Origin: DATJUF01 sp035524095
Lineage (GTDB): Bacteria; Desulfobacterota; Binatia; Binatales; Binataceae
DNA length: 64,000 bases
Direction: 5' to 3'
Assembly: GCA_035524095.1 (NCBI GenBank)
Contig: DATKPK010000046.1
Coordinates: 1 to 64,000 of the forward strand
Positions 1-8,529 of this stretch are shown in pieces (position 1 is the first letter of the stretch; each line of letters starts with the position of its first letter). The translations under genes and the position numbers were made by a program. The notes under the pieces were generated by a model. It was not told the origin of the DNA. It saw only the letters and a program-made list of their open reading frames with translations, and did no database searches.

Positions 1-720
1 CATCACGCCACTGCCGAAAGCCAAAATTCCCGTGTTCGCATTGTTGCAGATGGTGTTGCCACTCACCAGCGAATTACTCCCTATCCCGACGCCGACACTT
101 GAACCGCCGATGGTCCCCGTTACAGTGTTATTCGAAACCAGAGAATTGCTGCCCACCGCGATTGCAGATGGCGGGGCGCCGGAATTGACCGGGGTCACAT
201 CGTAAACCGTATTGCCGGTGACCGTACAACTGCTACCGCAGACGATCGCGCCGGAGAAAGCGATGGCGGATCCGGTTACACCGCTAACGCGAACGTTCCG
301 AACGACGGCGCCATCAGCGAGCAGAACCCCGGCACCGGAACCGGCTATGGAGCCTCCGCTAACAGTTACGTTCGCGGCATCGGAGGTCAACGCATTGATT
401 GCGACCAGACCGCCTGTGATCGTAAACCCGCTGAGATCGATCGTGACGTTCGGCACCAGTACGTCGATCGCGTCTGCGCTGACGCCGCTTTTGACGGTTA
501 GGTTGTTGTTCAGTCGATAGCTGCCTGACTTGCTGATTTTGATCGGGAATTTGCCCGGCTGGGAGATTCCGGTGACTGCCAGTGGTGACGCCCCAGTCTG
601 GCTCAAGTTCTGCGCATTCGCGCCGATCGCGCAAGCCGCAATCAGAATCGTCACCAAGGTAAATCGCAGCATCGCTGTCCGCCGCCAGCCGCTCCAAACA
701 CTTCGGTTCATCGTTGTCAT
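1..720 (-). CDS. Secreted right-handed beta-helix repeat protein, N-terminal part (cut by window edge)
   Basis: Reading the minus strand from an ATG at 720 (a second in-frame ATG is at 711) gives 240 codons with no stop before the window ends, so only the N-terminal part is present. Residues about 15-37 form a signal peptide: a basic start, a hydrophobic stretch LVTILIAACAIG, then cleavage after an ANA motif. What follows is rich in short repeats of the type NxTVSGGSI, NTVYDV and NSLVSNNTV, with regularly spaced Asn, Val and Gly. This is the pattern of parallel beta-helix (pectate-lyase-like or NosD/CASH-like) proteins. It is probably exported to the periplasm or cell surface. No catalytic residues can be assigned and the substrate is unknown. 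The repeat pattern and signal peptide are seen; the fold is inferred. Confidence 0.75.
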   Translation of the reverse strand, partial: MTTMNRSVWSGWRRTAMLRFTLVTILIAACAIGANAQNLSQTGASPLAVTGISQPGKFPIKISKSGSYRLNNNLTVKSGVSADAIDVLVPNVTIDLSGFTITGGLVAINALTSDAANVTVSGGSIAGSGAGVLLADGAVVRNVRVSGVTGSAIAFSGAIVCGSSCTVTGNTVYDVTPVNSGAPPSAIAVGSNSLVSNNTVTGTIGGSSVGVGIGSNSLVSGNTICNNANTGILAFGSGVM

Positions 721-946
721 CGCTCTTCGGTTACACACGTTCTAATTCAGCCCAAATGCTAAATTATTAAGCGTATTCAGTGAATATCACGAACATTCAC
801 ATTATAAGCCGGTATAAAACATCACAGCTCAGCTATGCACTGCAAGCGCTTACAGAAGTTCGTAGCAATCTGAGCACGAAAAAAAGCAGCGGCTATCGCT
901 GGCCACTGCTTGTATGTGTAGTGTTTCGGGAGCGACTGTTAGTGCA

Positions 947-1372
947 TCACTTGGGAAACTGGACGGTTGCGGTGCCGATTACGAGCCGCTCGCCGTCTTC
1001 GTTTTCGAGCCATACATCCATCTCCGCCGTATGATCGGCATCGTTCTTGGCTGTGAGAAAACCTTGGAGCGTGATCGTATGGTCGGGCAGGACAGGCTGG
1101 CGATAGGTCGTTCCAAGGCGCGTCATCTTCGCCCCACTTAGCCCAATCCAGTCGGTGACGAGTTTGCTCAGGATCGCGAGGCTCATATTGCCGGGCGTGA
1201 TCATCCCCGGCAGGCCTTCTTTGCGCGCAGCCTCATCGTCGGTGAAGCGCGGCACCCACATCCCCATAGCCTTGGCGTAGGTGCGCACCTGGTCTTTGCT
1301 TAGATGAAATTCCTCGGGACCGAGTGCGTCGCCGATCTGGATAGTTTCAAAGCTGATCGTTGAGTCGGACAT
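947..1372 (-). CDS. MaoC-fold (hot dog) dehydratase-like protein
   Basis: A 141-residue protein with the MaoC/R-specific hydratase hot-dog fold. The central helix region PGMITPGNMSLAIL and the strand TTYRQPVLPDHTITLQG match the family. It lacks the Asp-x-Asn-Pro-x-His active-site motif, which its neighbour (1379-1825) keeps in altered form. The two therefore probably form a hetero-oligomer with one catalytic and one degenerate subunit, as in heteromeric MaoC enoyl-CoA hydratases. It is the last gene of a six-gene minus-strand operon, six bases after its neighbour. Likely substrate: a 2-enoyl-CoA thioester. The family is secure; the pairing and substrate are inferred. Confidence 0.8.
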   Translation of the reverse strand: MSDSTISFETIQIGDALGPEEFHLSKDQVRTYAKAMGMWVPRFTDDEAARKEGLPGMITPGNMSLAILSKLVTDWIGLSGAKMTRLGTTYRQPVLPDHTITLQGFLTAKNDADHTAEMDVWLENEDGERLVIGTATVQFPK

Positions 1373-1378
1373 GGCGCC

Positions 1379-1825
1379 TCAGATGCGGTTCATGAAGCGA
1401 TGGTCGACGTGAGCGACCTCTTCGCCGTTTTGATTCTTAAGGGTCGTGCGCACGATGACGAAGGCCATCGAGCCGGTGCGACCAGTCTTTTCGTAAATTT
1501 CCTTGACGAGCGAACTCAGCGTAATGGAATCGCCGGGATAGATCGGTGCAAGAAACTCGACGTCTTTACCAGCGTCGAAGCCTTGCTTACCGAAGCGCGG
1601 CACGTGCTGAAAAAAATGCTGCCCGTTGCGAAACGTCACCGCGAATGATGGTGGCGCTGTCAATTTGCCATAAGGCCCACGTTTGGCTTCCTCTGGATCA
1701 GTGTGTATCGGATTATGCTCGCCGATAGCGGTGCAAAAAGTACTGATCATCTCGGCTGTGACAGGCACCGGTTCGGTGTTCTCGAATACCCGGCCAATCA
1801 GTGCCGGATCGTAATTGATCGCCAT
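1379..1825 (-). CDS. MaoC N-terminal type dehydratase (FAS1-like), catalytic subunit candidate
   Basis: A 148-residue hot-dog protein of the MaoC_dehydrat_N (FAS1-like dehydratase) type. The motif HNPIH at residues 37-41 corresponds to the D-x-N-P-x-H hydratase signature and keeps the catalytic His, with His in place of the usual upstream Asp. Strand DVEFLAPIYPGDSITL is typical of the family. Expected reaction: reversible hydration of a trans-2-enoyl-CoA in the cytoplasm. It is packed between the PHP gene (two-base gap) and the shorter MaoC gene, so all are probably translated from one message. Together the two resemble a split MaoC heterodimer such as ChsH1-ChsH2. Confidence 0.82.
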   Translation of the reverse strand: MAINYDPALIGRVFENTEPVPVTAEMISTFCTAIGEHNPIHTDPEEAKRGPYGKLTAPPSFAVTFRNGQHFFQHVPRFGKQGFDAGKDVEFLAPIYPGDSITLSSLVKEIYEKTGRTGSMAFVIVRTTLKNQNGEEVAHVDHRFMNRI

Positions 1826-1827
1826 CG

Positions 1828-2511
1828 CTACTTCACCTCGGCCGCGACCGCGTGGGGTACCGGCTTGCGGCGCGGACGGAAATCGACCGGCGCATATTCG
1901 CCATGCTTTAGCTCGCGCACCAAGTCCTCAATCGTGCGAATTTCGGCTTCGAAACGCGTCCCGCACAATCCGATCAGGCTGACAAGATGACTGTCCGAGC
2001 CGCCGATCGCGCGGTAGCCATGTTGCCTCACTAATTCCACGCTGCGCTCATCCTCGCCTTTGCGGGAACCACCATTCAATACTTCAACCGCTACTACGTT
2101 ATCTAATGGTGGCTTCTTGGCGTAATGCTCACAAAGGCCGACATTGGGACGCCCTGGATGACAAGGCACAGCGACTCCGCCCATCCGTGCGACCTCATCG
2201 ATTAGCTCCTGTGCCGGTAACCGGACGTTGGCGAAATCGAAGCGTTTGGTCATCTCTTCATTAACGCCGAACACCAGCACGTGACCGTAATCGGTTTCGA
2301 CTTCGGACGCCTTAAGCACCAGGGTGCCGAATTTGTCCTCAAGTGCGCGGTAATCGGCATTGCCGTTAAACTGGCGATGCTCAGTCAGGACGATCCCATC
2401 GAGCGGGCGCTCGGCCGCCCGAAGCTTAAGCCAGTTCAGGTAGGCCTCGAGTGGCGCCCGGCTGTCTTCTGAAGCCTCGCTGTGGCTGTGTAGGTCAAGC
2501 GTAGTGCTCAA
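1828..2511 (-). CDS. PHP-domain metal-dependent phosphoesterase
   Basis: A 227-residue protein of the PHP superfamily (polymerase and histidinol phosphatase fold). Visible metal-ligand motifs are DLHSH at residues 6-10, TEHR at 43-46, ASEVET, CHPGR and GGSDSH near the C terminus, in the expected order. Family members hydrolyse phosphomonoesters or phosphodiesters with a two- or three-metal centre. The physiological substrate cannot be read from sequence. The setting inside a CoA-thioester operon is unusual for PHP proteins and may point to a nucleotide or CoA-derived phosphoester, but that is speculation. It starts at an ATG about 46 bases after the DUF35 gene. Confidence 0.85.
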   Translation of the reverse strand: MSTTLDLHSHSEASEDSRAPLEAYLNWLKLRAAERPLDGIVLTEHRQFNGNADYRALEDKFGTLVLKASEVETDYGHVLVFGVNEEMTKRFDFANVRLPAQELIDEVARMGGVAVPCHPGRPNVGLCEHYAKKPPLDNVVAVEVLNGGSRKGEDERSVELVRQHGYRAIGGSDSHLVSLIGLCGTRFEAEIRTIEDLVRELKHGEYAPVDFRPRRKPVPHAVAAEVK

Positions 2512-2557
2512 ACAGAGACCTCGCCTCTTAACGCGGCCGCCTCGCTGCCCAACGCCC

Positions 2558-2995
2558 TCAGCTCCGGGCCGTCGCTGGGCGGAATTTCACCAGTGTCACC
2601 TCGGGTGTGACGTCGTCAAATACAGCCTCGACGGGCATGTCTATCTTAACGCGTTCCGGGGGGCAGTCGACAATGTTCGTCATCAGCTTAGGTCCTTCGT
2701 CCAACTGCACCCAGGCGAGGACGTAGGGAAGGCTGTCGCGGAAGCCTGACGCCTGATTCTGGTTGGTAACGGTAAAAGTATAGATGCGGCCGCTGCCTTT
2801 GCATTTAACCCATTCAGTGTTGGAAGAAAGGCAGTTCGTGCACAGCGCCCGCGGGTGGAACCGCAAGTCACCGCAATCACGGCACTTCTGGATGTACAAT
2901 TCGTGCCGCTGGACCGCCTCCCACCATGGACGGTTCTCCTCGTCGATATGGGGCAGCGGCTTGGCGTAGCGTTTCTTGTCTCGTTCCTGCGGCAT
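2558..2995 (-). CDS. Zn-ribbon / OB-fold protein (DUF35)
   Basis: A 145-residue DUF35 protein: an N-terminal helix (PWWEAVQRHEL), a rubredoxin-like zinc ribbon with Cys38, Cys41, Cys52 and Cys55, then an OB-fold (SGRIYTFTVTNQ onward). DUF35 proteins have no known catalysis of their own. They bind acyl-CoA and partner thiolase-fold enzymes, for example the DUF35 domain of ChsH2 with the aldolase Ltp2, or HMG-CoA synthase and thiolase complexes in archaea. Here it lies nine bases downstream of a thiolase-fold gene, the classic arrangement, so the two products probably form one complex. Confidence 0.9.
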   Translation of the reverse strand: MPQERDKKRYAKPLPHIDEENRPWWEAVQRHELYIQKCRDCGDLRFHPRALCTNCLSSNTEWVKCKGSGRIYTFTVTNQNQASGFRDSLPYVLAWVQLDEGPKLMTNIVDCPPERVKIDMPVEAVFDDVTPEVTLVKFRPATARS

Positions 2996-3004
2996 CTCAA
3001 TTTC

Positions 3005-4165
3005 TCACTGATTCGTCAGGATTAAAGTTGCACCCGAATGCCTGGTGCCGAGCGCACCACCGGTCCCATGAGCCAACGCGATCTTGCAATCCTTCACCTG
3101 GCGCGGACCGCATTCGCCACGCAATTGCTTGACGGCCTCGATAACCAGAAACATCCCCCGCATTCCCGGATGATTCGACGACAGTCCGCCGCCATCGGTG
3201 TTGATGGGGAAATCACCGTCGTAACGGAGCCGGCCCCCGGAAACAAAGGCACCGCCCTCGCCACGCTTGCAGAAGCCAAGGTTTTCGAGGGTCGTGAGGA
3301 CGGTGATCGTGAAGGAATCGTAGATCATCGCCATATCGATATCTTTGTGGCTCACGCCCGCCCGCTCGAAGGCGAGCCGACCCGATTGCGCGGCTGCAAT
3401 TTCGAGGAAATCACGCTGGCCGCGGGCCGCATGACGGACTGTCTCGCCCGCACCGAGGATATAGGCCGGCTTCTTCTTGAGGTCGCGTGCGCGTTCCGCG
3501 GACGTCACGACCAACGCGCCGCCGCCATCGCTGATGATGCAGCAATCCAGCAGATGCAGCGGCGATGAGATCACGCGAGACGCCAGCACGTCCTCGACCG
3601 TAATCGGATCGCGATACTTCGCCAGGGGATTCATGGAGGCGTGCAGCCGCATCGTCACGGCGATTTCGGCGAGCTGCTCCGGCGTGGTGCCGTAATCATA
3701 CATATGGCGCTGGGCAATCATCGCATAGGCGCCCACGGTGGTCGGGCCGAACGGAAATTCATATTGATCGCACGGGTCGCCGCCACCACCGCCACCGCCC
3801 GTGCCAATCGCAAAACGCCCCGACGCAGCGGTCGAGCCATAGACGATCACCGCGACCTCGCAGAGTCCGGCGTTGATCGCGGCCGCTGCGTGAGCCGTAT
3901 GGGCGACGAAGGATGAGCCGCCGATATTGGTCCCATCGACGAAATTGGGCGTCAGGTTCATGTAGTCGCAGAAACCGACGATGCCCATAGGGCCCATGCC
4001 CATGCCCGCGGTGCATAATCCGTCAACGTCCTTGATGGTCAGGCCGGCATCCTGGAGCGCCCCGCTCACGCTCTCGGCCATGATCTGGTACATACTCTTG
4101 TCGGGCGCGAAGCGCGTCGGATGTTCATAAACGCCCACGAGGGCGGTCTTGCGGCTCAAGCTCAT
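3005..4165 (-). CDS. Thiolase-fold protein (SCP-x thiolase / Ltp2-type)
   Basis: A 386-residue thiolase-superfamily protein of the SCP-x/lipid-transfer branch. The usual nucleophilic Cys position (C-A-S-G) reads GGSS (about residue 84), and the C-terminal Cys loop (C-x-G) is replaced by HGTGG. The NHPGMRG histidine and a YDSFT segment are kept. Loss of the Cys nucleophile with a DUF35 neighbour is the pattern of Ltp2-type retro-aldolases, which cleave a 3-hydroxyacyl-CoA to a ketone or aldehyde plus a short acyl-CoA. A glycine-rich run (GTGGGGGGGD) occurs near residue 125. The superfamily is certain. Aldolase rather than thiolase chemistry is inferred from the missing Cys. Confidence 0.85.
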   Translation of the reverse strand: MSLSRKTALVGVYEHPTRFAPDKSMYQIMAESVSGALQDAGLTIKDVDGLCTAGMGMGPMGIVGFCDYMNLTPNFVDGTNIGGSSFVAHTAHAAAAINAGLCEVAVIVYGSTAASGRFAIGTGGGGGGGDPCDQYEFPFGPTTVGAYAMIAQRHMYDYGTTPEQLAEIAVTMRLHASMNPLAKYRDPITVEDVLASRVISSPLHLLDCCIISDGGGALVVTSAERARDLKKKPAYILGAGETVRHAARGQRDFLEIAAAQSGRLAFERAGVSHKDIDMAMIYDSFTITVLTTLENLGFCKRGEGGAFVSGGRLRYDGDFPINTDGGGLSSNHPGMRGMFLVIEAVKQLRGECGPRQVKDCKIALAHGTGGALGTRHSGATLILTNQ

Positions 4166-4174
4166 GCTGCGCTC

Positions 4175-4990
4175 CTAACTCAATTCCGCGAGGAACTTGC
4201 CGATCGCGGCATTGACCTCGTCCGCCCGCTCGCTCGTGACGTTGTGAGCGGCGTCGGCAATCAATTCAAGCCGCGAATTGCGGATCCGGCTCTTGATAAA
4301 CTCCGCATCACTGGGCGGCGTGCTCTGGTCATCCTTGCCCGCGATAATCAGTGTGGGCTTGGTGATCGCGCCAATCGCCTCGCGCAGATCTACCTTCGAG
4401 CAGGCAACGATATCGCCCCAGCGGGTGCGCGGGTCGGTACGAATCTGCTCACCCCAGCCCTCACGGATAATCTCGGGCTTTTCGGCAATCGTCTTTGGCG
4501 AGTAGCCGAGGTTGGTAAATGGCTGCCCGCTGCGTCCCATCGCGACGTTGCGCCACGTCTGGATCATCTCGGGCTGAATATTGAATTTCGCTGCTGTCGC
4601 GATCAGCAAAAGGCCCTGTACACGAGTGGGATAGCGGCACGCGAGGTCCATCGCGATCGCTCCACCCATCGAACGGCCAGCGATGACGGCTGAATCGATC
4701 TTGAGTGTGTCGAGAAAGGCGACGACGAAATCGGTGTAATCACTGACCGAGGGCAGCGCCTCGACGCCTCCGCTGCGGCCATGGCCGGGCAGATCGAGCG
4801 CGACTGGGCTATGGTTATCCCCCAAGCCTTCGTATTGATAATGCCACGCATGGCCGTTGGAGCCCGCGGCATGGATCATCAGGATTTTGCGGCCGCGGGA
4901 AAGATCGGGAACCACGTCCGGCAACGTCGTTTTCCCGACGTAATAATAGTAGGTCGCGAAGCCACGTACATCGGCATACTTGGTCGGCAT
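4175..4990 (-). CDS. Alpha/beta-fold hydrolase
   Basis: Starting at the ATG at 4990 gives 271 residues; an upstream TTG would add three. It has the classic alpha/beta hydrolase layout: oxyanion region HAAGSNGHAW, DLPGHGRSGG, nucleophile elbow GRSMGG with Ser107, a late acid in GKDDQSTP, and the catalytic His in DAAHNVTSER. It probably hydrolyses an ester or thioester. It is the first gene of the minus-strand operon that continues into the thiolase-fold protein ten bases downstream, so a CoA-thioester or lactone intermediate of the same pathway is a reasonable guess. The specific substrate is not determinable. Confidence 0.85.
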   Translation of the reverse strand: MPTKYADVRGFATYYYYVGKTTLPDVVPDLSRGRKILMIHAAGSNGHAWHYQYEGLGDNHSPVALDLPGHGRSGGVEALPSVSDYTDFVVAFLDTLKIDSAVIAGRSMGGAIAMDLACRYPTRVQGLLLIATAAKFNIQPEMIQTWRNVAMGRSGQPFTNLGYSPKTIAEKPEIIREGWGEQIRTDPRTRWGDIVACSKVDLREAIGAITKPTLIIAGKDDQSTPPSDAEFIKSRIRNSRLELIADAAHNVTSERADEVNAAIGKFLAELS

Positions 4991-5214
4991 TGAACCCAAA
5001 TCTCCGCAAGCGGTGATGCTCCGTTAGGTATTCGGATTCGCGCGCGATTGTCAATCAAGCAAACCGTATCTCCTGCGGCCGATTGCACCGGACGATGCCC
5101 GTGCGGGCCTCTGGCCGGTCGTTGATTCAGGAATCCTCAACGTTCCTGGTTGTGCGAGATTCGCGGAAGCTCTACGGTCGATCGCGATTCGGAGGCGCGT
5201 TGAGGTTGAGACCA

Positions 5215-6966
5215 ATGAAAGGGCTGATGCGAGCTATCGCGATGGCCGCAGTTGCTGCTTGGTGTTGTGCGGCGCCATTGGCGGGGTAGGCCAGTGCGGA
5301 CGCGTCTCATTCACCGTCGACACCGATTGATCATCTTGTTGTGATCGTGGGCGAGAACCACACTTTTGATAATCTGTTCGGCGCCTACCAACCAATCGCG
5401 GGACAGAAGACACTGAACCTCCTCTCCGAAGGCATCATAAAGGCCGACGGTTCGCCGGGTCCAAATTGGATCAGGGCGCAGCAATGGCAGGCAAAGGAGG
5501 GCGATAAGTATTCGATTGCTCCAAAGCTGACAGAACCATTTTCGACATTGCCGCAGCCCAACACTACGTACGCTTTCGGCCAGAAACTCGGCGTGCCGGA
5601 TTCGCGTTTTCCCGCGAATCTTCCCGATGGACCTTTCCCGATTACCAACTACACAGCATATCAGCTCGCCTACACCGGTGATCCCGCTCATCGTCTCTTT
5701 CAGATGTGGCAGCAGTTCGACGAAGGCCGTAACGATCTATTTACCTGGGTTGGAGTGACTATTGGCTTCGGCAGCGAAGGTAAGCCGCCGCTGGCTCCAT
5801 TCACAGACCAAAGCACTAAGCAAGTTTCTACAATATGGATCGCGGCGACGCGCCCGTCTTCAAGTTTATCGCCGATCACTATGCGATGAGCGATAATTTC
5901 CATCAGGGAATCATGGGCGGCACGGGTGCGAGTTTTATTTATCTGGGGACCGGCGATATTGCGTTTTACAGCGACGGGAACGGCCATCCCGCGACGCCAC
6001 CGGCCGCACTGATTGAAGATCCAAATCCGTGGCCGGGATCGAACAACTGGTACAAACGCGACGGCTACCAGAGTGGGTCATATGTGAACTGCGCCGATGC
6101 TTCGCAGCCGGGCGTTGCGCCAATCGTGGATTATCTGAAGACTTTGCATCGATCGTCCAACTGCGATCGCGATCATTACTACTTAGTCAATAACTATGGT
6201 CCCGCCTACAAAGCGGACGGCAGTCCGGTTGACCTCAAAGCACACCCCTATACGCTTCCGCCACAGACGCTGCCCAATATTGCCGAAGTTCTGAGTAATG
6301 CCGGCGTATCATGGAAATACTATATCGGTGGCTTGAAGCCGGGCGGAGCAAATGATGCTTGGTGTTCGATATGCAATCCGTTGCAGTACAACAAGGACAT
6401 CATGACTACGCCGCTCAGGAATAATATCCGCGACGTCGCGGATTTCTATCGCGACCTTGACACCGGAAATCTTCCGGCGGTCTCGTTCGTGCGCCCGTAT
6501 GAACCTTACTCAGGGCATCCGGCAAACTCGAGCATGTCGGCGTATGAGTATTTTCGTCGAGAGCATTGCCAATGCGGTAATCAAACGAAAATCGGTGTTT
6601 GCAACGGCGGCGATTTTCGTCACGTTCGATGAAGGCGGCGGCTATTATGATTCCGGCTATATCCAGCCACTGGATTTCTTCGGCGACGGCACGCGCATCC
6701 CGATGATGGTAATCTCGCCTTACGTGCGGCCTGGCACGATCGATCATGGTTACGGCGATCACGGGTCGATTTTGAAGTTCATCGAAGCAAACTGGAAACT
6801 GTCACCGCTCTCCAGGCGCAGCCGGGATAATCTCCCCAATCCGATCGCGTCGCCGGGTAATCCGTACGTCCCGGAGGATGGCCCGGCTATTGGGAACATG
6901 ATGACCTTGTTCGATTTCGCTCACCGTCAGCCCACTCCACCGTTGATCCTGCCGGACGGACTTTGA
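5215..6966 (+). pseudogene. Phospholipase C / acid phosphatase-type phosphoesterase, disrupted by one in-frame stop and two frameshifts
   Basis: Read across lesions, this is a secreted phosphoesterase of the phospholipase C/AcpA family. It has a signal peptide from ATG 5215, the metal motif VVIVGENHTFDNLFG, a DNFHQGIMGGTGA block, SFVRPYEPYSGHPANS and the C-terminal TFDEGGGYYDSGY block. Lesion 1: a TAG at 5287-5289 at the end of the signal peptide, with the reading frame otherwise continuous. Lesion 2: a shift near 5825, after which FYNMDRGDAPVFKF is in another frame. Lesion 3: a one-base shift in the T run near 6553, before VESIANAVI. The family is often about 500-600 residues, so little is missing. 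It may be a recent pseudogene or reflect sequencing errors; three lesions favour a pseudogene. Confidence 0.85.
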
Positions 6967-7044
6967 AAGCGATCGTTCGCGGGCTGCGCGGCTACATCAT
7001 TTGTCAGTGCCGATGCGTTCTAGAGATAACCCAGCCGGCCAGGG

Positions 7045-7482
7045 CTATGCCGATGTGATGTAGCGGCGGAGTTCCTCGGCCTCGAAACGAACCTCTTCGA
7101 GCCGCTGCTTCACGACATCCCCGATGCTGACGATGCCGCAGAGCGAACCGTCCTGGATAACAGGGAGATGCCGGATACGCTCTTGCGTCATCACCTCCAT
7201 CAGTTCGACGAGTTCATCTCCCGCCGAGCAGGTCTTCACATCCCGCGTCATCAATTGCCCGGCCGTGAGGCTGAGGGCAGCATCGGCAAACTGCGAGAGG
7301 CCGCGAATAATGTCGCGTTCGGAGATGATTCCCATCAGGCCGCCGTCGTCGCCGATGACGGGGACTGCTCCGATGCGGTTTTCGGTGAGCACCTTGACGA
7401 CTCCCGAAATCGTCTCGCGAGCGGTAACCGTCACAACCCGATAGCCTTTGTGTTGCAGGACCGACGAAACTCTGGTTCCCAT
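7045..7482 (-). CDS. Two-CBS-domain protein
   Basis: A 145-residue protein made of a CBS pair: domain one about residues 10-65 (ENRIGAVPVIGDDGGLMGIISERDIIR) and domain two about 78-130 (QERIRHLPVIQDGSLCGIVSIGDVVK). Each shows the typical G-I-V/I-S-x-x-D-x-x end. Such stand-alone Bateman modules bind adenine nucleotides (AMP, ATP, SAM or NADH) and act as energy sensors. It is divergent to the PPK2 gene 150 bases away, which links nucleotide sensing to polyphosphate-dependent nucleotide phosphorylation by context only. Confidence 0.9.
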   Translation of the reverse strand: MGTRVSSVLQHKGYRVVTVTARETISGVVKVLTENRIGAVPVIGDDGGLMGIISERDIIRGLSQFADAALSLTAGQLMTRDVKTCSAGDELVELMEVMTQERIRHLPVIQDGSLCGIVSIGDVVKQRLEEVRFEAEELRRYITSA

Positions 7483-7632
7483 GTTTCGAGCTCCTGGCGT
7501 TGGTCTTAACGATCATTCTTGTCCCAAGTGATGGGATGATGCCAGCATCGCGCGGCCACTAGTCATTTGAGCAGCTGCATAAACTGACCATCAGCGCTCG
7601 AACTGCTGCCCCGCTGAAGAGGAATCGGTGCG

Positions 7633-8508
7633 ATGGATTACCTGAAGAGCTTCCTGGTCGAGCCCGGCGCCAAAGTCCGGCTCGGCAAGATCGATCCCTC
7701 GTTCAAAGGCAAGCACGAATCATCCGAGAGTGCGGCGGCCGAAATCCAAAAATACGTCGAGCGCATGGGCAAACAACAATATCTGCTCTATGCGGACGGC
7801 GACCGGTCATTGTTGATCGTTCTGCAGGCGCCCGACGCCGCCGGCAAGGACGGCGTGATACGCCACGTCTTCGGCGCGATGAATCCGCAGGGGACGTTTG
7901 TCCAGGCCTTCAGACAGCCGACCAAAATCGAAGCTGCTCATGATTTTCTGTGGCGAGCCCATCTGCATGCGCCAGCCAAGGGCGAAGTGGTCATTTTCAA
8001 CCGCTCGCATTACGAAGACGTGCTAGTGGTGCGGGTGCACAAGCTGACGTCAAAGGCCGTCTGGTCGAAACGCTACGAGATGATCAACGATTTCGAGAAG
8101 ACGCTGGTGACGAATGGTACGCGGATTCTCAAGTTTTATCTCCACATCAGCCCCGAGGAGCAGCTCGAGCGCTTCAGGAAGCGGCTCGAAGATCCGTCGC
8201 GGCATTGGAAGATCAGCGAGAGCGACTATGCCGAACGTGAATTATGGCCCGCTTACGCCGAGGCGTTCCAGGACGCGATGGAAAAGACCAGCACCAAATA
8301 TGCGCCATGGTTCGTGATTCCTTCAAATCACAAGTGGTTTCGCAATCTCTCCGTGTCAGCGATTGTGTCCCATGCCATAGAGGACATGGATTTGAAGCTG
8401 CCGCCGGCCAAGGTGAATATCGCAGATATTCGGCGCAAGTACCACGCTGCGGTCGCTGAGCAAAATGACCATAGTGGCAATCGGCCAAAGGCCGCACGCA
8501 AGAAATAG
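7633..8508 (+). CDS. ppk2: Polyphosphate:nucleotide phosphotransferase, PPK2 family
   Basis: A 291-residue kinase that moves phosphate from polyphosphate to nucleoside mono- or diphosphates. The Walker A-like loop APDAAGKDG is at residues 66-74 and the lid/Walker B region FNRSHYEDVLVVRVH at about 122-136, with FRQPTKIEAAHDFLWR between them. These are diagnostic PPK2 blocks. The length fits a single-domain enzyme. It acts in the cytoplasm to regenerate ATP or GTP from polyphosphate under energy stress. It is followed 22 bases later by a SulP transporter on the same strand, so they may be co-transcribed. The nucleotide preference (AMP, ADP or GDP) cannot be decided here. Confidence 0.93.
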   Translation: MDYLKSFLVEPGAKVRLGKIDPSFKGKHESSESAAAEIQKYVERMGKQQYLLYADGDRSLLIVLQAPDAAGKDGVIRHVFGAMNPQGTFVQAFRQPTKIEAAHDFLWRAHLHAPAKGEVVIFNRSHYEDVLVVRVHKLTSKAVWSKRYEMINDFEKTLVTNGTRILKFYLHISPEEQLERFRKRLEDPSRHWKISESDYAERELWPAYAEAFQDAMEKTSTKYAPWFVIPSNHKWFRNLSVSAIVSHAIEDMDLKLPPAKVNIADIRRKYHAAVAEQNDHSGNRPKAARKK

Positions 8509-8529
8509 GAGGACTAACCCGTCCAATCG

